A stretch of 41,733 nt of DNA from CAZODA01 sp964578485. Its GTDB lineage: Bacteria; Bacteroidota; Bacteroidia; Bacteroidales; Marinilabiliaceae. The first letter of the stretch is position 1. Each line of letters starts with the position of its first letter. Below, piece by piece: positions 1-8,044 of the stretch. The notes under the pieces are model-generated. The model searched no databases. It was not told the origin of the DNA and was given only the letters and a program-made list of their open reading frames with translations. A program made the translations under genes and the position numbers. The stretch spans positions 1-41,733 of the forward strand of contig CAZODA010000026.1 in the NCBI GenBank assembly GCA_964578485.1. Reading direction: 5' to 3'.

Positions 1-55
1 CTATAAAATAAAGATAGAGAAACATGTCATAGACACACTAAAGTGGACACTACCA

Positions 56-88
56 GTCCTTCGGACAGCTCCCCTTAAAAAGGGGAGC
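56..88. repeat. Double hairpin repeat
   Basis: Two hairpins lie back to back. GTCC-TTC-GGAC is at 56-66, and GCTCCCC / GGGGAGC with a 7-base loop is at 68-88. Both arms match perfectly. No gene ends just upstream inside the window, so this could be a terminator for a gene to the left or, more likely, an interspersed hairpin repeat. Confidence 0.6.
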
Positions 89-163
89 AGTTAGTGGGTG
101 CAAATAAAGGTTTTTAGCCTATTTATTTGTGTCTTCGTGAAAAAATAATAGCATAACCAATGA

Positions 164-183
164 AGACAGGGCATGCCCTGTCT
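164..183. repeat. Perfect 20-bp palindrome AGACAGGGCA/TGCCCTGTCT
   Basis: The 20 bases are an exact inverted repeat without a loop, followed by CTACGAC. The shape AGAC...GTCTCTAC is shared with 308-327, and related GACA...TGTC forms occur at 24401 and next to 29147 and 35871. This suggests a dispersed family of small palindromes. Confidence 0.7.
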
Positions 184-307
184 CTACGACATTAAAATTA
201 TTTAATTTGCGGAAATAAAATAATTCGTGTTAATTTGCGAAAATTCGTTGACTTAATTCGTAATTGATAACTAAACCCGAAATGGACGCGCATGTCATGT
301 AAGATAA

Positions 308-327
308 AGACGCACGGCAGTGCGTCT
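308..327. repeat. Palindrome AGACGCAC-GGCA-GTGCGTCT
   Basis: Perfect 8-bp arms flank a 4-base centre, and CTACC follows. It has the same outer AGAC/GTCT ends and the same trailing CTAC as the palindrome at 164-183, but different inner arm bases. Both arms therefore changed together, as expected if the hairpin shape itself is kept. Confidence 0.7.
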
Positions 328-759
328 CTACCATTATATATTGTCCATCATTTATACTGTTTACTGATGACTGATCATTGTTGACTGATCACTGAAAATT
401 CGTAATTGATTTTCGGAATTTGATCAATATATAAGGTTTGAGGATAATGTTAGTATAATGCGGATCTACCATCACAAGCAACTCTGTATGTTTTTGTCGT
501 TTTTTTTAATAATTAATGACATAATTTTTAATTAATTATTAACTTTTCATTAAACTTGCGTTAAGTTTAGATTGACAATGTAGATCTTATCCCTTTTTGT
601 AAATTGTTTATTGGCTTCCCAATTAACAGCTTAATAAGAGTGAGTTATATACATAGTTGTTTGTTGATAAAGCCGATTAATTCAATCCTTATTTTAATTT
701 TTCAGGTGAATAATTATTGTTTAACGCGAATTATATAGTTACAATTAATTGCCCAAAAA

Positions 760-1782
760 ATGAACCTATCTCAATCTCTTAAAACTGTTGTAGGAAAAGC
801 TGCAGGTTTTTTACCTTTAAAAGCTCTGATAAAAATCACCGGTCAGTGTATGGTTCTTCCATTTTACCACTCAGTTACAGACAAGGATCTTCCTCATATT
901 AAAAATGCCTATGGTCCTCGTTCTGTTCAACAATTTATTGAAGACTTGGATTTTTTATGTAAATATTATAAACCCGTTTGTATTAACGAGCTGCATAATT
1001 GCATCGCTAAAGGCAATAAAAAAGAAAGGATATTTCATTTAACTTTTGATGACGGATTAAGCGAATTTTACTATGAGGCAGCCCCTATTCTTCTGAAAAG
1101 GGGAATCCCTGCTACTATTTTTTTAAATACTGATTTTATTGATAACAAGGATATGTTTTATCGTTATAAGGTCAGTTTGATAGTAGAAAAATTAAAGAAA
1201 GAAAAGAATTATAATCCTCTATTACTTCATGCTTTAAATCTTCCCCTTAAAGCTGACAAAGCTGCTATCATTAATAAAATCAATAATTTGGATGATATAA
1301 ATATTGATGTTGTAAATGAAATAATAAAAATCATGAACATCAATATTGAAGCTTATCTTAAAGAATATCAGCCTTATATGAACCAATCTCAAATAGCTGA
1401 ATTAAAAAATAGTGGATTTTGCATTGGAGCCCATAGTGCTAATCATCCTCACCTTTATAACCTTACACCTGAAAAAAAACGTTTGCAAGTGAGCCAATGT
1501 TTTGATGATATTGAAAATAGATTTGGAATATTAGATAGATATTTTTCTTTTCCGTTTACCTGTGAAGGTATTTCAACTGATTTTTTTAATTGGTTGTTTA
1601 ACAGCATCAGTTGTAAATTAACTTTTGGTTCATCAGGCTTTAAATATGATATTTCCGATTTTCACCTTCATAGAATTTCCATGGAACTAAAAGACCAAAC
1701 GGCATGTTCAATTCTTAAAAAGAAGTATGCTTTTTATTTGTTGAATATGCCTTTTTATAGGAATGAAGTCCGAAGAGCGTAA
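760..1782 (+). CDS. Polysaccharide deacetylase family protein (CE4/NodB fold)
   Basis: A 340-residue protein. Residues 95-99 read TFDDG, the first metal and catalytic motif of NodB-type deacetylases, and HSANH at 225-229 fits the HxxxH zinc motif. About 60 lysine- and asparagine-rich residues between the two look like an insert. The third motif, normally RxPY, is replaced by a weak FSFPF sequence near residue 257. The family removes N- or O-acetyl groups from cell-surface polysaccharide or peptidoglycan. I see no clear signal peptide, so a role in making surface polysaccharide is possible; the substrate is unknown. The gene stands alone and is followed by a strong hairpin. The start is the only ATG near the 5' end of the frame. 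Confidence 0.8.
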   Translation: MNLSQSLKTVVGKAAGFLPLKALIKITGQCMVLPFYHSVTDKDLPHIKNAYGPRSVQQFIEDLDFLCKYYKPVCINELHNCIAKGNKKERIFHLTFDDGLSEFYYEAAPILLKRGIPATIFLNTDFIDNKDMFYRYKVSLIVEKLKKEKNYNPLLLHALNLPLKADKAAIINKINNLDDINIDVVNEIIKIMNINIEAYLKEYQPYMNQSQIAELKNSGFCIGAHSANHPHLYNLTPEKKRLQVSQCFDDIENRFGILDRYFSFPFTCEGISTDFFNWLFNSISCKLTFGSSGFKYDISDFHLHRISMELKDQTACSILKKKYAFYLLNMPFYRNEVRRA

Positions 1783-1788
1783 AATCAA

Positions 1789-1820
1789 AGAGGCTGTCTC
1801 AAATTTATGAGGCAGCCTCT
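1789..1820. terminator. Bidirectional hairpin terminator
   Basis: A 12-bp stem, AGAGGCTGTCTC with GAGGCAGCCTCT, has one G-T pair and an 8-base AT-rich loop. It starts 6 bases after the deacetylase stop codon and lies just beyond the 3' end of the convergent tRNA, so it can serve both. There is no long T run. Confidence 0.75.
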
Positions 1821-1830
1821 TATAGTGGGG

Positions 1831-1904
1831 TGGGCCCAGCTGGGCTTGAACCAGCGACCCCCTGATTATGAGTCAGGTGCTCTAACCAGCTGAGCTATGG
1901 GCCC
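1831..1904 (-). tRNA. tRNA with anticodon CAT, probably tRNA-Ile2 (lysidine type)
   Basis: On the minus strand the sequence folds into a full cloverleaf: 7-bp acceptor stem GGGCCCA/TGGGCCC, D-arm with AGCTCAGCTGGTTAGAGC, anticodon stem CCTGA/TCAGG around CTCATAA, and T-arm with GGTTCAAGCC. The CCA end is not encoded. The anticodon CAT could be elongator Met, initiator Met or Ile2. The anticodon arm GACTCATAATC followed by GGTCGCTGGTTCAA closely resembles the known E. coli Ile2 (CAU) tRNAs, so I favour an isoleucine tRNA whose C34 is changed to lysidine by TilS. Annotation programs often call such genes Met. Confidence 0.9.
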
Positions 1905-1936
1905 TAAAACAAAATGCTTATCTTTGTTTCGTGATG

Positions 1937-1944
1937 CAAAAATA
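1937..1944 (-). promoter_or_regulatory. TAnnTTTG -7 box of the tRNA gene
   Basis: The minus strand reads TATTTTTG here, an exact match to the Bacteroidota -7 consensus TAnnTTTG, 32 bases before the tRNA 5' end. The -33 element is weak. Confidence 0.5.
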
Positions 1945-1991
1945 CAAAGAAATTTGAGAATTGAAAGGCTTGAAGAAATAAAATAAAAAAA

Positions 1992-2606
1992 ATGGTGATA
2001 AAAAACATAGTTTTTGACCTTGGAGGAGTTATTATTGATCTTGATGTTGAGCAAACCTACCATGCATTTCTTAAGATTTTAAGAGATGGTGAGATGCAGT
2101 TGGATAATGGCTATCTCAAACATCCGGTATTTCGGCAATATGAGCTTGGGGAGATTGACAGTGATGCTTTTATAAAATACATTAAGGAAAATGCTGTTTC
2201 GAAAACGAGCAATCAGGAAATTATAAACGCTTGGAATGCTATGTTGGTTTCAATTCCAAATGAAAGGATAGAACTGTTGGAAACTTTAGGGAAGCATTAT
2301 CGTTTGTTTGTATTAAGCAATACTAATGCGATTCATGAAGAGTATTTTGAAAAGATGGCTTTAGGATATTCATATTTACGTGATCTTTTTGAGTCTGTAT
2401 ATTATTCTCATCATATAGGATTTAGGAAGCCTGATATTGAAGCATTTAATCATGTTGCTAAGGATAGTGGAATTAAACCCGGTGAAACATTGTTTGTGGA
2501 TGATTTGGAAGACAATATTAAAACAGCTGAAAGGCTTGGCTTTCAGGTGGTTCATGTAACAAAGGACTTGAATATAGTTGAATGGATAAGAAATAAAATT
2601 TTGTAA
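1992..2606 (+). CDS. HAD family hydrolase (HAD-IA, YihX-like phosphatase)
   Basis: A 204-residue protein with the four HAD motifs in order: FDLGG with the nucleophile D9, SNTN near residue 112 (motif II), KPD near 148 (motif III lysine) and VDDLEDN near 170 (metal-binding aspartates). The second residue after the nucleophile is glycine instead of aspartate, as in the YihX-type HAD-IA subgroup, whose E. coli member hydrolyses glucose 1-phosphate. A cytosolic sugar-phosphate phosphatase is likely, but the exact substrate cannot be read from sequence. It is divergent from the tRNA gene and ends 6 bases before the convergent SPOR gene. Confidence 0.8.
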   Translation: MVIKNIVFDLGGVIIDLDVEQTYHAFLKILRDGEMQLDNGYLKHPVFRQYELGEIDSDAFIKYIKENAVSKTSNQEIINAWNAMLVSIPNERIELLETLGKHYRLFVLSNTNAIHEEYFEKMALGYSYLRDLFESVYYSHHIGFRKPDIEAFNHVAKDSGIKPGETLFVDDLEDNIKTAERLGFQVVHVTKDLNIVEWIRNKIL

Positions 2607-2612
2607 CGGGAA

Positions 2613-3044
2613 TTATTCCCTTGAAAGTATCCAGACTTTTTCTTTGCCTTGTTGTGTGCGTTCGTTTCTCATGGTCCTCAGAGCTTCTGCTTTGTCGCTG
2701 AACGACATATACGATACCCTGTAATACTGATTGTTTGGTCCATAATTCCTTTGGATAATTTCAGACCTCATTCCTTTATTACGTAACTCTTCCTGGTATT
2801 TTTGTGCATTTTCATATTTTCTAAAACTTGCTGTAATCAAAAAATACTTATCGGGAGCTAAAGGTTCAAATTCCGGTTCAGCCTCTTCAAATACTTCTTC
2901 CTGATAAATTGTGTCCGAATCAGTGGCTTCAACAAGCTCTTCCTGAATATTGTCAACTACGGGGGCAGCAGTCTTTTTTCCTGATTTATTACATCCTGAA
3001 ATGGTAAAAGCTAGCAATAATGTAAAAAGTAAGATGCGTTTCAT
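2613..3044 (-). CDS. SPOR-domain lipoprotein
   Basis: A 143-residue protein. The N-terminus is a lipoprotein signal with lipobox TISGC (cysteine 18). An acidic linker rich in Glu, Asp and Val follows (about 30-65). The C-terminal 75 residues, from YFLITASFRKYENA, form a SPOR repeat domain with the typical pattern of glutamine/asparagine and aromatic residues. SPOR domains bind denuded septal peptidoglycan, so it probably sits in the periplasm, anchored in a membrane, near the division site. It is a single-gene unit, convergent with the HAD gene. Confidence 0.8.
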   Translation of the reverse strand: MKRILLFTLLLAFTISGCNKSGKKTAAPVVDNIQEELVEATDSDTIYQEEVFEEAEPEFEPLAPDKYFLITASFRKYENAQKYQEELRNKGMRSEIIQRNYGPNNQYYRVSYMSFSDKAEALRTMRNERTQQGKEKVWILSRE

Positions 3045-3254
3045 AGAGGTTTAGCTTTAGGGAATATGATTTTAAGTTTATTTTTTCATTAACAATAAAA
3101 ATCAAAGATAGTTCATAAAAAGAAGGAATGCACAAGATTTTTCTTACCTGACAAGATTGTGAACAAATTAAATAATATTGCTTTATAAATTATCTTTAAT
3201 ATAATTTATAGCTGCATGGTAGAAAATAGGAAGGCTAAGAAGCTAAGTAATTTA

Positions 3255-4043
3255 TTATCTCCTTTTGCTAAATGTTTCAAGAGTATTATCAAAATTCAGG
3301 TAATATCTTGCTCTCTCTAATGATGCTATTTGAAGCCTGTCTCCATATCCTTTAACAATAATTCTTCCATAGCTGTCGTAAAGCTCATATAGCGTTGGTG
3401 ATGAAAAGAGAATGTAATTTCCATCCTGGCTAAAATTAAAAGTAACAGCTTCCTTAGAGCTTTGATGAGTTATTTCGGTTGAGAATCTTTCTTTTCCTCT
3501 TGAATCGGTCTGTTTTAAACGGAAGCGATTTATGCCTTGATGTGTTCGAACAGGAGCGGAATAGGAATGAGTACCCGGAATTCCTTCACCTTCAATTCTG
3601 CTTATTTCAACCCACTTATTCCATCTGAATTGTTCTATTATAAATGGTAGGGGACCGGTTTCATTGCTGGTATCCCAAAGAAGATTATTCCCTTCTACAC
3701 GTAAATTATCTGCAAAAAAAGTGGCCCTGGCATTAAGTACATCAGGGTTGAGTACACTAGGGGAACAGCCTTCCTTAAAGTTAACATTAATCACAATTTG
3801 TTCACCTAAGCGGAAACCAAATACTGATAAGTCAACTTCAAAAGCACTTGAGTTGATTTCGTCAGTGGTTGTCATTCCGTTTACAGTAACTTCATATACG
3901 CAGAAACCAACGCCGGTTGCTGCGAACGGATTTTTTATGTATAAATTTTCTCCCTGGTAGGTGCCTTTGAGTTCGATTTGTCCTGCCGGAAACATTGTTA
4001 AACTAATGCTCCAAAAGAACAAAAGAAGGAGATTCTTTTTCAT
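3255..4043 (-). CDS. Secreted protein with T9SS-like C-terminal tail
   Basis: I take the ATG giving MKKNLLLLFF as start, because a normal signal peptide follows directly; nine further codons upstream would put polar residues before it. The protein is then 262 residues. The middle is beta-rich with no family I can name. The end (YDSYGRIIVKGYG through YYLNFDN to a basic SKRR terminus) matches the layout of type A sorting domains of type IX secretion cargo: a short beta segment with YDxxGR, a loop, then a last strand and basic tail. Export across the outer membrane by T9SS is therefore inferred. The function of the mature part is unknown. Confidence 0.65.
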   Translation of the reverse strand: MKKNLLLLFFWSISLTMFPAGQIELKGTYQGENLYIKNPFAATGVGFCVYEVTVNGMTTTDEINSSAFEVDLSVFGFRLGEQIVINVNFKEGCSPSVLNPDVLNARATFFADNLRVEGNNLLWDTSNETGPLPFIIEQFRWNKWVEISRIEGEGIPGTHSYSAPVRTHQGINRFRLKQTDSRGKERFSTEITHQSSKEAVTFNFSQDGNYILFSSPTLYELYDSYGRIIVKGYGDRLQIASLERARYYLNFDNTLETFSKRR

Positions 4044-4228
4044 ATAATTTGAATTGATGGTTAATGTCATTATTCCTAATTTGTTTTATACTCTACATTC
4101 TGATAATAAATTAAAGATAAAACTCATTAAGCTTTCTTTTGCAATTTATAAAAAGCTTTTAGCCTGTGCAAAAAAAATAATACTTGATTACATAATTCTT
4201 ATGATATATTTGATGAAAAAGCTGATTT

Positions 4229-6109
4229 TCAGGGATGAATCCAATCTCCGTTTTGTTTAATGAGTTTTATTAGTTCTTCTACGGCAATATTTTCGGGGAC
4301 ATCCTTTTTTTTGAGTTCTCGGTTTTTAAAGAGTGATACTTTGCCCGGGCCTGCCCCAACATAGCCATAGTCGGCATCTGCCATTTCGCCTATACCATTA
4401 ACAATACATCCCATAATTGCAATTTTCAAACCTTTAAGATGTGAAGTCCTTTGTTTTACATGTTCAGTTGTTTTTTGGAGGTCAAAAAGTGTTCTTCCAC
4501 ATCCCGGGCAGGAAATAAATTCAGTTTTGGTGAATCGTATTCTTGCTGCTTGAAGGATTCCGAAATGCAGTTTTGTGTTATCTTCAACCGACAGCTGTTT
4601 TGTATTTAAAGAAAGTCCGTCACCATATCCATCTAAAAACAGTAATCCTGTGTCACAGGCAGATATAATCTGTAATGTTTCCAAATCATCAATGTCATAA
4701 CTTTGATGAATAATTACCGGATGTGTTAATTCATGATATTGAAGTTTCATAAAAAAAGCACGTAGTTCGGCATGGCTGTTTTTGTGTTTTGTTGATAACA
4801 GAATTATTGTTAGAGGATGAATTTCTAAGTAACTTATTAACTCTTGGTTTAATTCGGACAGAGATACTTCAAGAACTTTAATTTTGTTTTCTTTTATTAA
4901 TTCTATTTCATGAGCTTTTACTAAAGGCCATACTTTTTCGTTGTTAGCTTCCTCATTCAAAGCTGAAAAAGGGATGATGCGGATAATATTACTTAAACCT
5001 TCAGGTAAAGGTTCATTTGGTGAATTTACTATTACTGCTTCCGGAATTGTTGAAAGGACATCTGAAAGATAACCATTTCTCAGATCGGGTATTACTGCAG
5101 CCTGATTATTTCCTCCAATTATTCCTACATCATGGCTTATACGTTTTGTAAATTCGTATGGAGAGTAGCCTGAGCTATCGACTCGTTTGACAGATTTGCT
5201 GCTAATTCTTTTTTCGAAATGAGTTTTAATAATTCTTGCTACCGGAATTTCAGCCTCAGGGCTTTCAGTTAATGAAACTCGTATGGTATCACCTAATCCA
5301 TCGGCTAATAATGCACCAATACCAACAGCAGATTTTATTCTCCCATCTTCTCCGCTTCCCGCTTCGGTAACGCCAAGATGTAGTGGATAATCCATACCTT
5401 CTTTTTTCATGGTAGCAACCAATAACCTAACAGTATGCACCATAACTCTTGTGTTACTTGATTTTATACTAAGAATAATATCATGGAAATTCTCTTCTCG
5501 ACAAATCCTTAAATATTCCATGATAGACTCAACCATTCCTAAAGGAGTATCTCCATATTTTGCCATTATACGGTCGGAAAGGCTGCCATGATTAGCACCA
5601 ATACGAAGGGTTGTATTATTAGCTTTACAAATATCTAAAAAAGGTAGGAGCTTATTTTTTATAAGAGATAAACCGGCTTGAAAATCTTCTTCTGATATAT
5701 TGTCGTATTGAAATTTTTTTGCAGCTCCAACAAAGTTTCCCGGATTGATACGTACCTTTTCAACTGTTTTTGCAGCTATTTCTGCAGCATTCGGATTAAA
5801 ATGAATATCTGCAACGAGCGGGAAATTATAGGACTTGGCAAGGAGCTCCTCCTTTATATTTTTTAATGCATTTGCTTCCCTGCGACCCTGAGTTGTGATT
5901 CTGACCAATTCTCCACCGGCTTCAAATATTTTAATACATTGATCAACAGTTGTATTTATATCAAGTGTATCAGTTGTAGTCATAGATTGCAACCTGATAG
6001 GATGTTTTGCTCCAATTGCAATATTTCCAACCTTAACCATCCTGGTTTTGAATCTTTCATATTTAAACAAAGAATTGCAAAATGATAATTTTAATTCTTT
6101 TTTTGACAT
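4229..6109 (-). CDS. ispG: 4-hydroxy-3-methylbut-2-enyl diphosphate synthase (flavodoxin), hybrid type
   Basis: IspG (GcpE) converts MEcPP to HMBPP in the MEP pathway of isoprenoid synthesis. This one has 626 residues, well above the roughly 370 of E. coli, because an extra domain of about 250 residues sits between the TIM barrel and the iron-sulfur domain, as is usual in Bacteroidota, Chlamydiae and plants. The barrel starts with RMVKVGNIAIG and contains ADIHFNP and KVRINPGN. The C-terminal domain carries the [4Fe-4S] cysteines C534, C537 (CPGC) and C568 (MGCIVNG). The gene is transcribed alone, divergent from gldA. Confidence 0.95.
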   Translation of the reverse strand: MSKKELKLSFCNSLFKYERFKTRMVKVGNIAIGAKHPIRLQSMTTTDTLDINTTVDQCIKIFEAGGELVRITTQGRREANALKNIKEELLAKSYNFPLVADIHFNPNAAEIAAKTVEKVRINPGNFVGAAKKFQYDNISEEDFQAGLSLIKNKLLPFLDICKANNTTLRIGANHGSLSDRIMAKYGDTPLGMVESIMEYLRICREENFHDIILSIKSSNTRVMVHTVRLLVATMKKEGMDYPLHLGVTEAGSGEDGRIKSAVGIGALLADGLGDTIRVSLTESPEAEIPVARIIKTHFEKRISSKSVKRVDSSGYSPYEFTKRISHDVGIIGGNNQAAVIPDLRNGYLSDVLSTIPEAVIVNSPNEPLPEGLSNIIRIIPFSALNEEANNEKVWPLVKAHEIELIKENKIKVLEVSLSELNQELISYLEIHPLTIILLSTKHKNSHAELRAFFMKLQYHELTHPVIIHQSYDIDDLETLQIISACDTGLLFLDGYGDGLSLNTKQLSVEDNTKLHFGILQAARIRFTKTEFISCPGCGRTLFDLQKTTEHVKQRTSHLKGLKIAIMGCIVNGIGEMADADYGYVGAGPGKVSLFKNRELKKKDVPENIAVEELIKLIKQNGDWIHP

Positions 6110-6248
6110 AGTATTATTAAATCAATAAAGTATAATTACAAAATTACTTCTGCTGAGCGAAAATTAATAACTTTACCTGATAAACTCATAATATATTACA
6201 GCAGATAATTTATGATTTTGTATTTTAATGAATATATAAATAAAAAAT

Positions 6249-7157
6249 ATGTCAATTTCAGTTTCTCAGGTTACTAAATTTTATGGTGCCCAGGCAGCAT
6301 TAAAAAACATCTCTTTTGAAATACGCCGTGGTGAGGTTGTTGGCTTTCTTGGTCCCAATGGTGCTGGAAAATCAACCATGATGAAGATACTTACAGCCTA
6401 CTTACCTGCATCATTGGGTAATGTTGAGGTATGTGGGTATAATGTAAATAAAAATAGTGTTGAGTTGCGTAGAATTGTTGGATATTTACCTGAGCATAAT
6501 CCTTTGTATCCGGATATGTATATTGGAGAGTTTCTTGAATTTATTGCATCAGTATTTAATATAAAAAAGTCCAAAAATAGGGTTAACGAAATGATTAAGC
6601 TTACAGGCTTGGAGCCTGAACGGCATAAAAAGATAGGCTCATTATCCAAGGGTTATCGTCAGCGGGTGGGATTGGCCCAAGCACTTTTACCTGACCCTGA
6701 TGTTTTAATTCTTGATGAACCTACTTCGGGCCTCGACCCTAATCAAATAATAGGGATGCGAAAATTAATTGAAGATTTGGGCCGGTCGAAGACCATATTA
6801 TTGTCAACGCATATAATGCAGGAGGTTAAAGCTATTTGTGAAAGGGTAATTATAATAAACAAGGGTGAGAAAGTTGTGGATGAACAAGCCGAGAATCTCA
6901 CTAATTTATACGACTCGGGGGATACAGTTGTTGTTGCTGAATTTGAGAAGCAACCTGATGTGGCAGTTTTTAAGAAGATTGATGGCGTATTAAGTGCCGA
7001 GATGGTCGGTAATCAATGGTTTTTAAGAGTTGCTTCCGACAAGGATATCAGAGCTGAAATTTTTAAGCTTGCAGTTAAAGAGAATTTGATATTATTGGGC
7101 TTGAATCGACAGCAGCAATCATTGGAGGAGGTTTTTCAATCTCTTACTACAAAATAG
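6249..7157 (+). CDS. gldA: GldA-type ABC transporter ATP-binding protein
   Basis: A 302-residue ABC ATPase. Walker A GPNGAGKS is at residues 35-42, the signature LSKGYRQR and Walker B VLILDEPTSGLDPNQ lie near 135-165, and the H-loop is STHIM. LSKGYRQRVGLAQAL followed by GLDPNQ is characteristic of GldA, the ATPase linked to Bacteroidota gliding genes but also common in non-gliding members. The C-terminal 80 residues match the GldA tail. The usual permease partners GldF and GldG are not next to it, so the transporter must be assembled from genes elsewhere, or it acts with another permease. It ends 13 bases from the convergent pdxH. Confidence 0.85.
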   Translation: MSISVSQVTKFYGAQAALKNISFEIRRGEVVGFLGPNGAGKSTMMKILTAYLPASLGNVEVCGYNVNKNSVELRRIVGYLPEHNPLYPDMYIGEFLEFIASVFNIKKSKNRVNEMIKLTGLEPERHKKIGSLSKGYRQRVGLAQALLPDPDVLILDEPTSGLDPNQIIGMRKLIEDLGRSKTILLSTHIMQEVKAICERVIIINKGEKVVDEQAENLTNLYDSGDTVVVAEFEKQPDVAVFKKIDGVLSAEMVGNQWFLRVASDKDIRAEIFKLAVKENLILLGLNRQQQSLEEVFQSLTTK

Positions 7158-7170
7158 TTTCGGATTTGAA

Positions 7171-7809
7171 TTATGGGGCAAGAAAATCAGTAAGCCATTT
7201 ACCACCTATGAGTTGGTAACGATACCTCTGATGCATTCTTCCAGGCTGCCCCTGCCAAAATTCAATTAATGAAGGAATAATTTCATATCCCCCCCAAAAA
7301 GGAGGACGTGGAACATCTTTATTTTGGAATTTTTGTTTAATTTGCTCATATCTTTCCATTAACTCATTGTATGATTCAATAGCTTTACTTTGAGGTGAAG
7401 CCCAAGCACCAATCTGACTTTCCCGTGGTCGGGATGAAAAATAACTATCTGAAATATTTTCTGACACTTTTTTGGCTATGCCTTCAATCCTTAGCTGTCG
7501 TTCTAATAAAGGGTAGAATATTAGGGCTGCAACTTTAGGGTTCTTAGCTATTTCTTTTGCTTTACTACTGGTATAATTTGTATAAAACACAAAACTGCTT
7601 GCTGTAATCTCTTTTAATAACACTATCCTTGAATGTGGATTATTGTTTAAACCAAGAGTTGATAATGTCATTGAGTTTGGTTCCGGATGCTTTGATGAAA
7701 CAGCGTCATTGATCCAAGCTTTGGCTTGAACTAAGGGATCTTTGTTCATTCTTTCCGGAATTAAATCCAATTTGGAATAATCTGTCCTTATTTGAGAAAA
7801 ATCTTTCAT
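7171..7809 (-). CDS. pdxH: Pyridoxamine 5'-phosphate oxidase
   Basis: PdxH is an FMN enzyme that oxidises pyridoxine or pyridoxamine 5'-phosphate to PLP. The length of 212 residues is normal. Visible family features are SRIVLLKEI and YTNYTSSKAKEI (FMN binding), RQLRIEG, SRPRESQIGAWAS, and the C-terminal EFWQGQPGRMHQRYRY substrate/FMN segment ending in FLAP. The usual terminal arginine (ERLxP) is replaced by DF, a common variation. Single gene, convergent with gldA. Confidence 0.95.
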   Translation of the reverse strand: MKDFSQIRTDYSKLDLIPERMNKDPLVQAKAWINDAVSSKHPEPNSMTLSTLGLNNNPHSRIVLLKEITASSFVFYTNYTSSKAKEIAKNPKVAALIFYPLLERQLRIEGIAKKVSENISDSYFSSRPRESQIGAWASPQSKAIESYNELMERYEQIKQKFQNKDVPRPPFWGGYEIIPSLIEFWQGQPGRMHQRYRYQLIGGKWLTDFLAP

Positions 7810-7906
7810 TATTCTGATAACAAGTTAAATTCAAAAAGGTTGAAAACATATGCTTGCACACATATTTTATAAATAATTTGAATAGTTAAATGATGATATT
7901 AACAAA

Positions 7907-7943
7907 TTTGCACATGATAAATGATGAGAATATTGTATTTTTG
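7907..7943 (+). promoter_or_regulatory. Promoter of the CoA-transferase gene
   Basis: TATTTTTG at 7936-7943 is an exact TAnnTTTG -7 box, with a TTTG -33-like element at 7907-7910. The spacing of 25 bases is slightly long. It leaves a leader of about 95 bases before the ATG at 8045. Confidence 0.5.
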
Positions 7944-8044
7944 CATCGATTTTTTTCAACCTTTTCTATATCTCATTGATAAAGATATTATAGATAGGAT
8001 CAAAATAGCTAATTAATTTTATTTTTAAATAAACAGTATTCTAG

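Larger units (their letters stand above)
1..759. other. Gene-free, repeat-rich left flank
   Basis: I see no convincing coding region here. The stretch holds several short palindromes, listed separately, and an imperfect run of ACTGATCA-like units around 363-395. The last 200 bases are very AT-rich and presumably hold the promoter of the deacetylase gene, but no clean TAnnTTTG box stands out. The repeats resemble those in the gaps at 24.4 kb and 25.5 kb, so they look like interspersed elements and not parts of a gene. Confidence 0.6.

Noticed and set aside
1866..2063. Minus-strand 65-codon frame ending IAQLVRAPDS
   Set aside because: It is a translation of the tRNA gene, a well-known false protein, and overlaps the HAD gene start.
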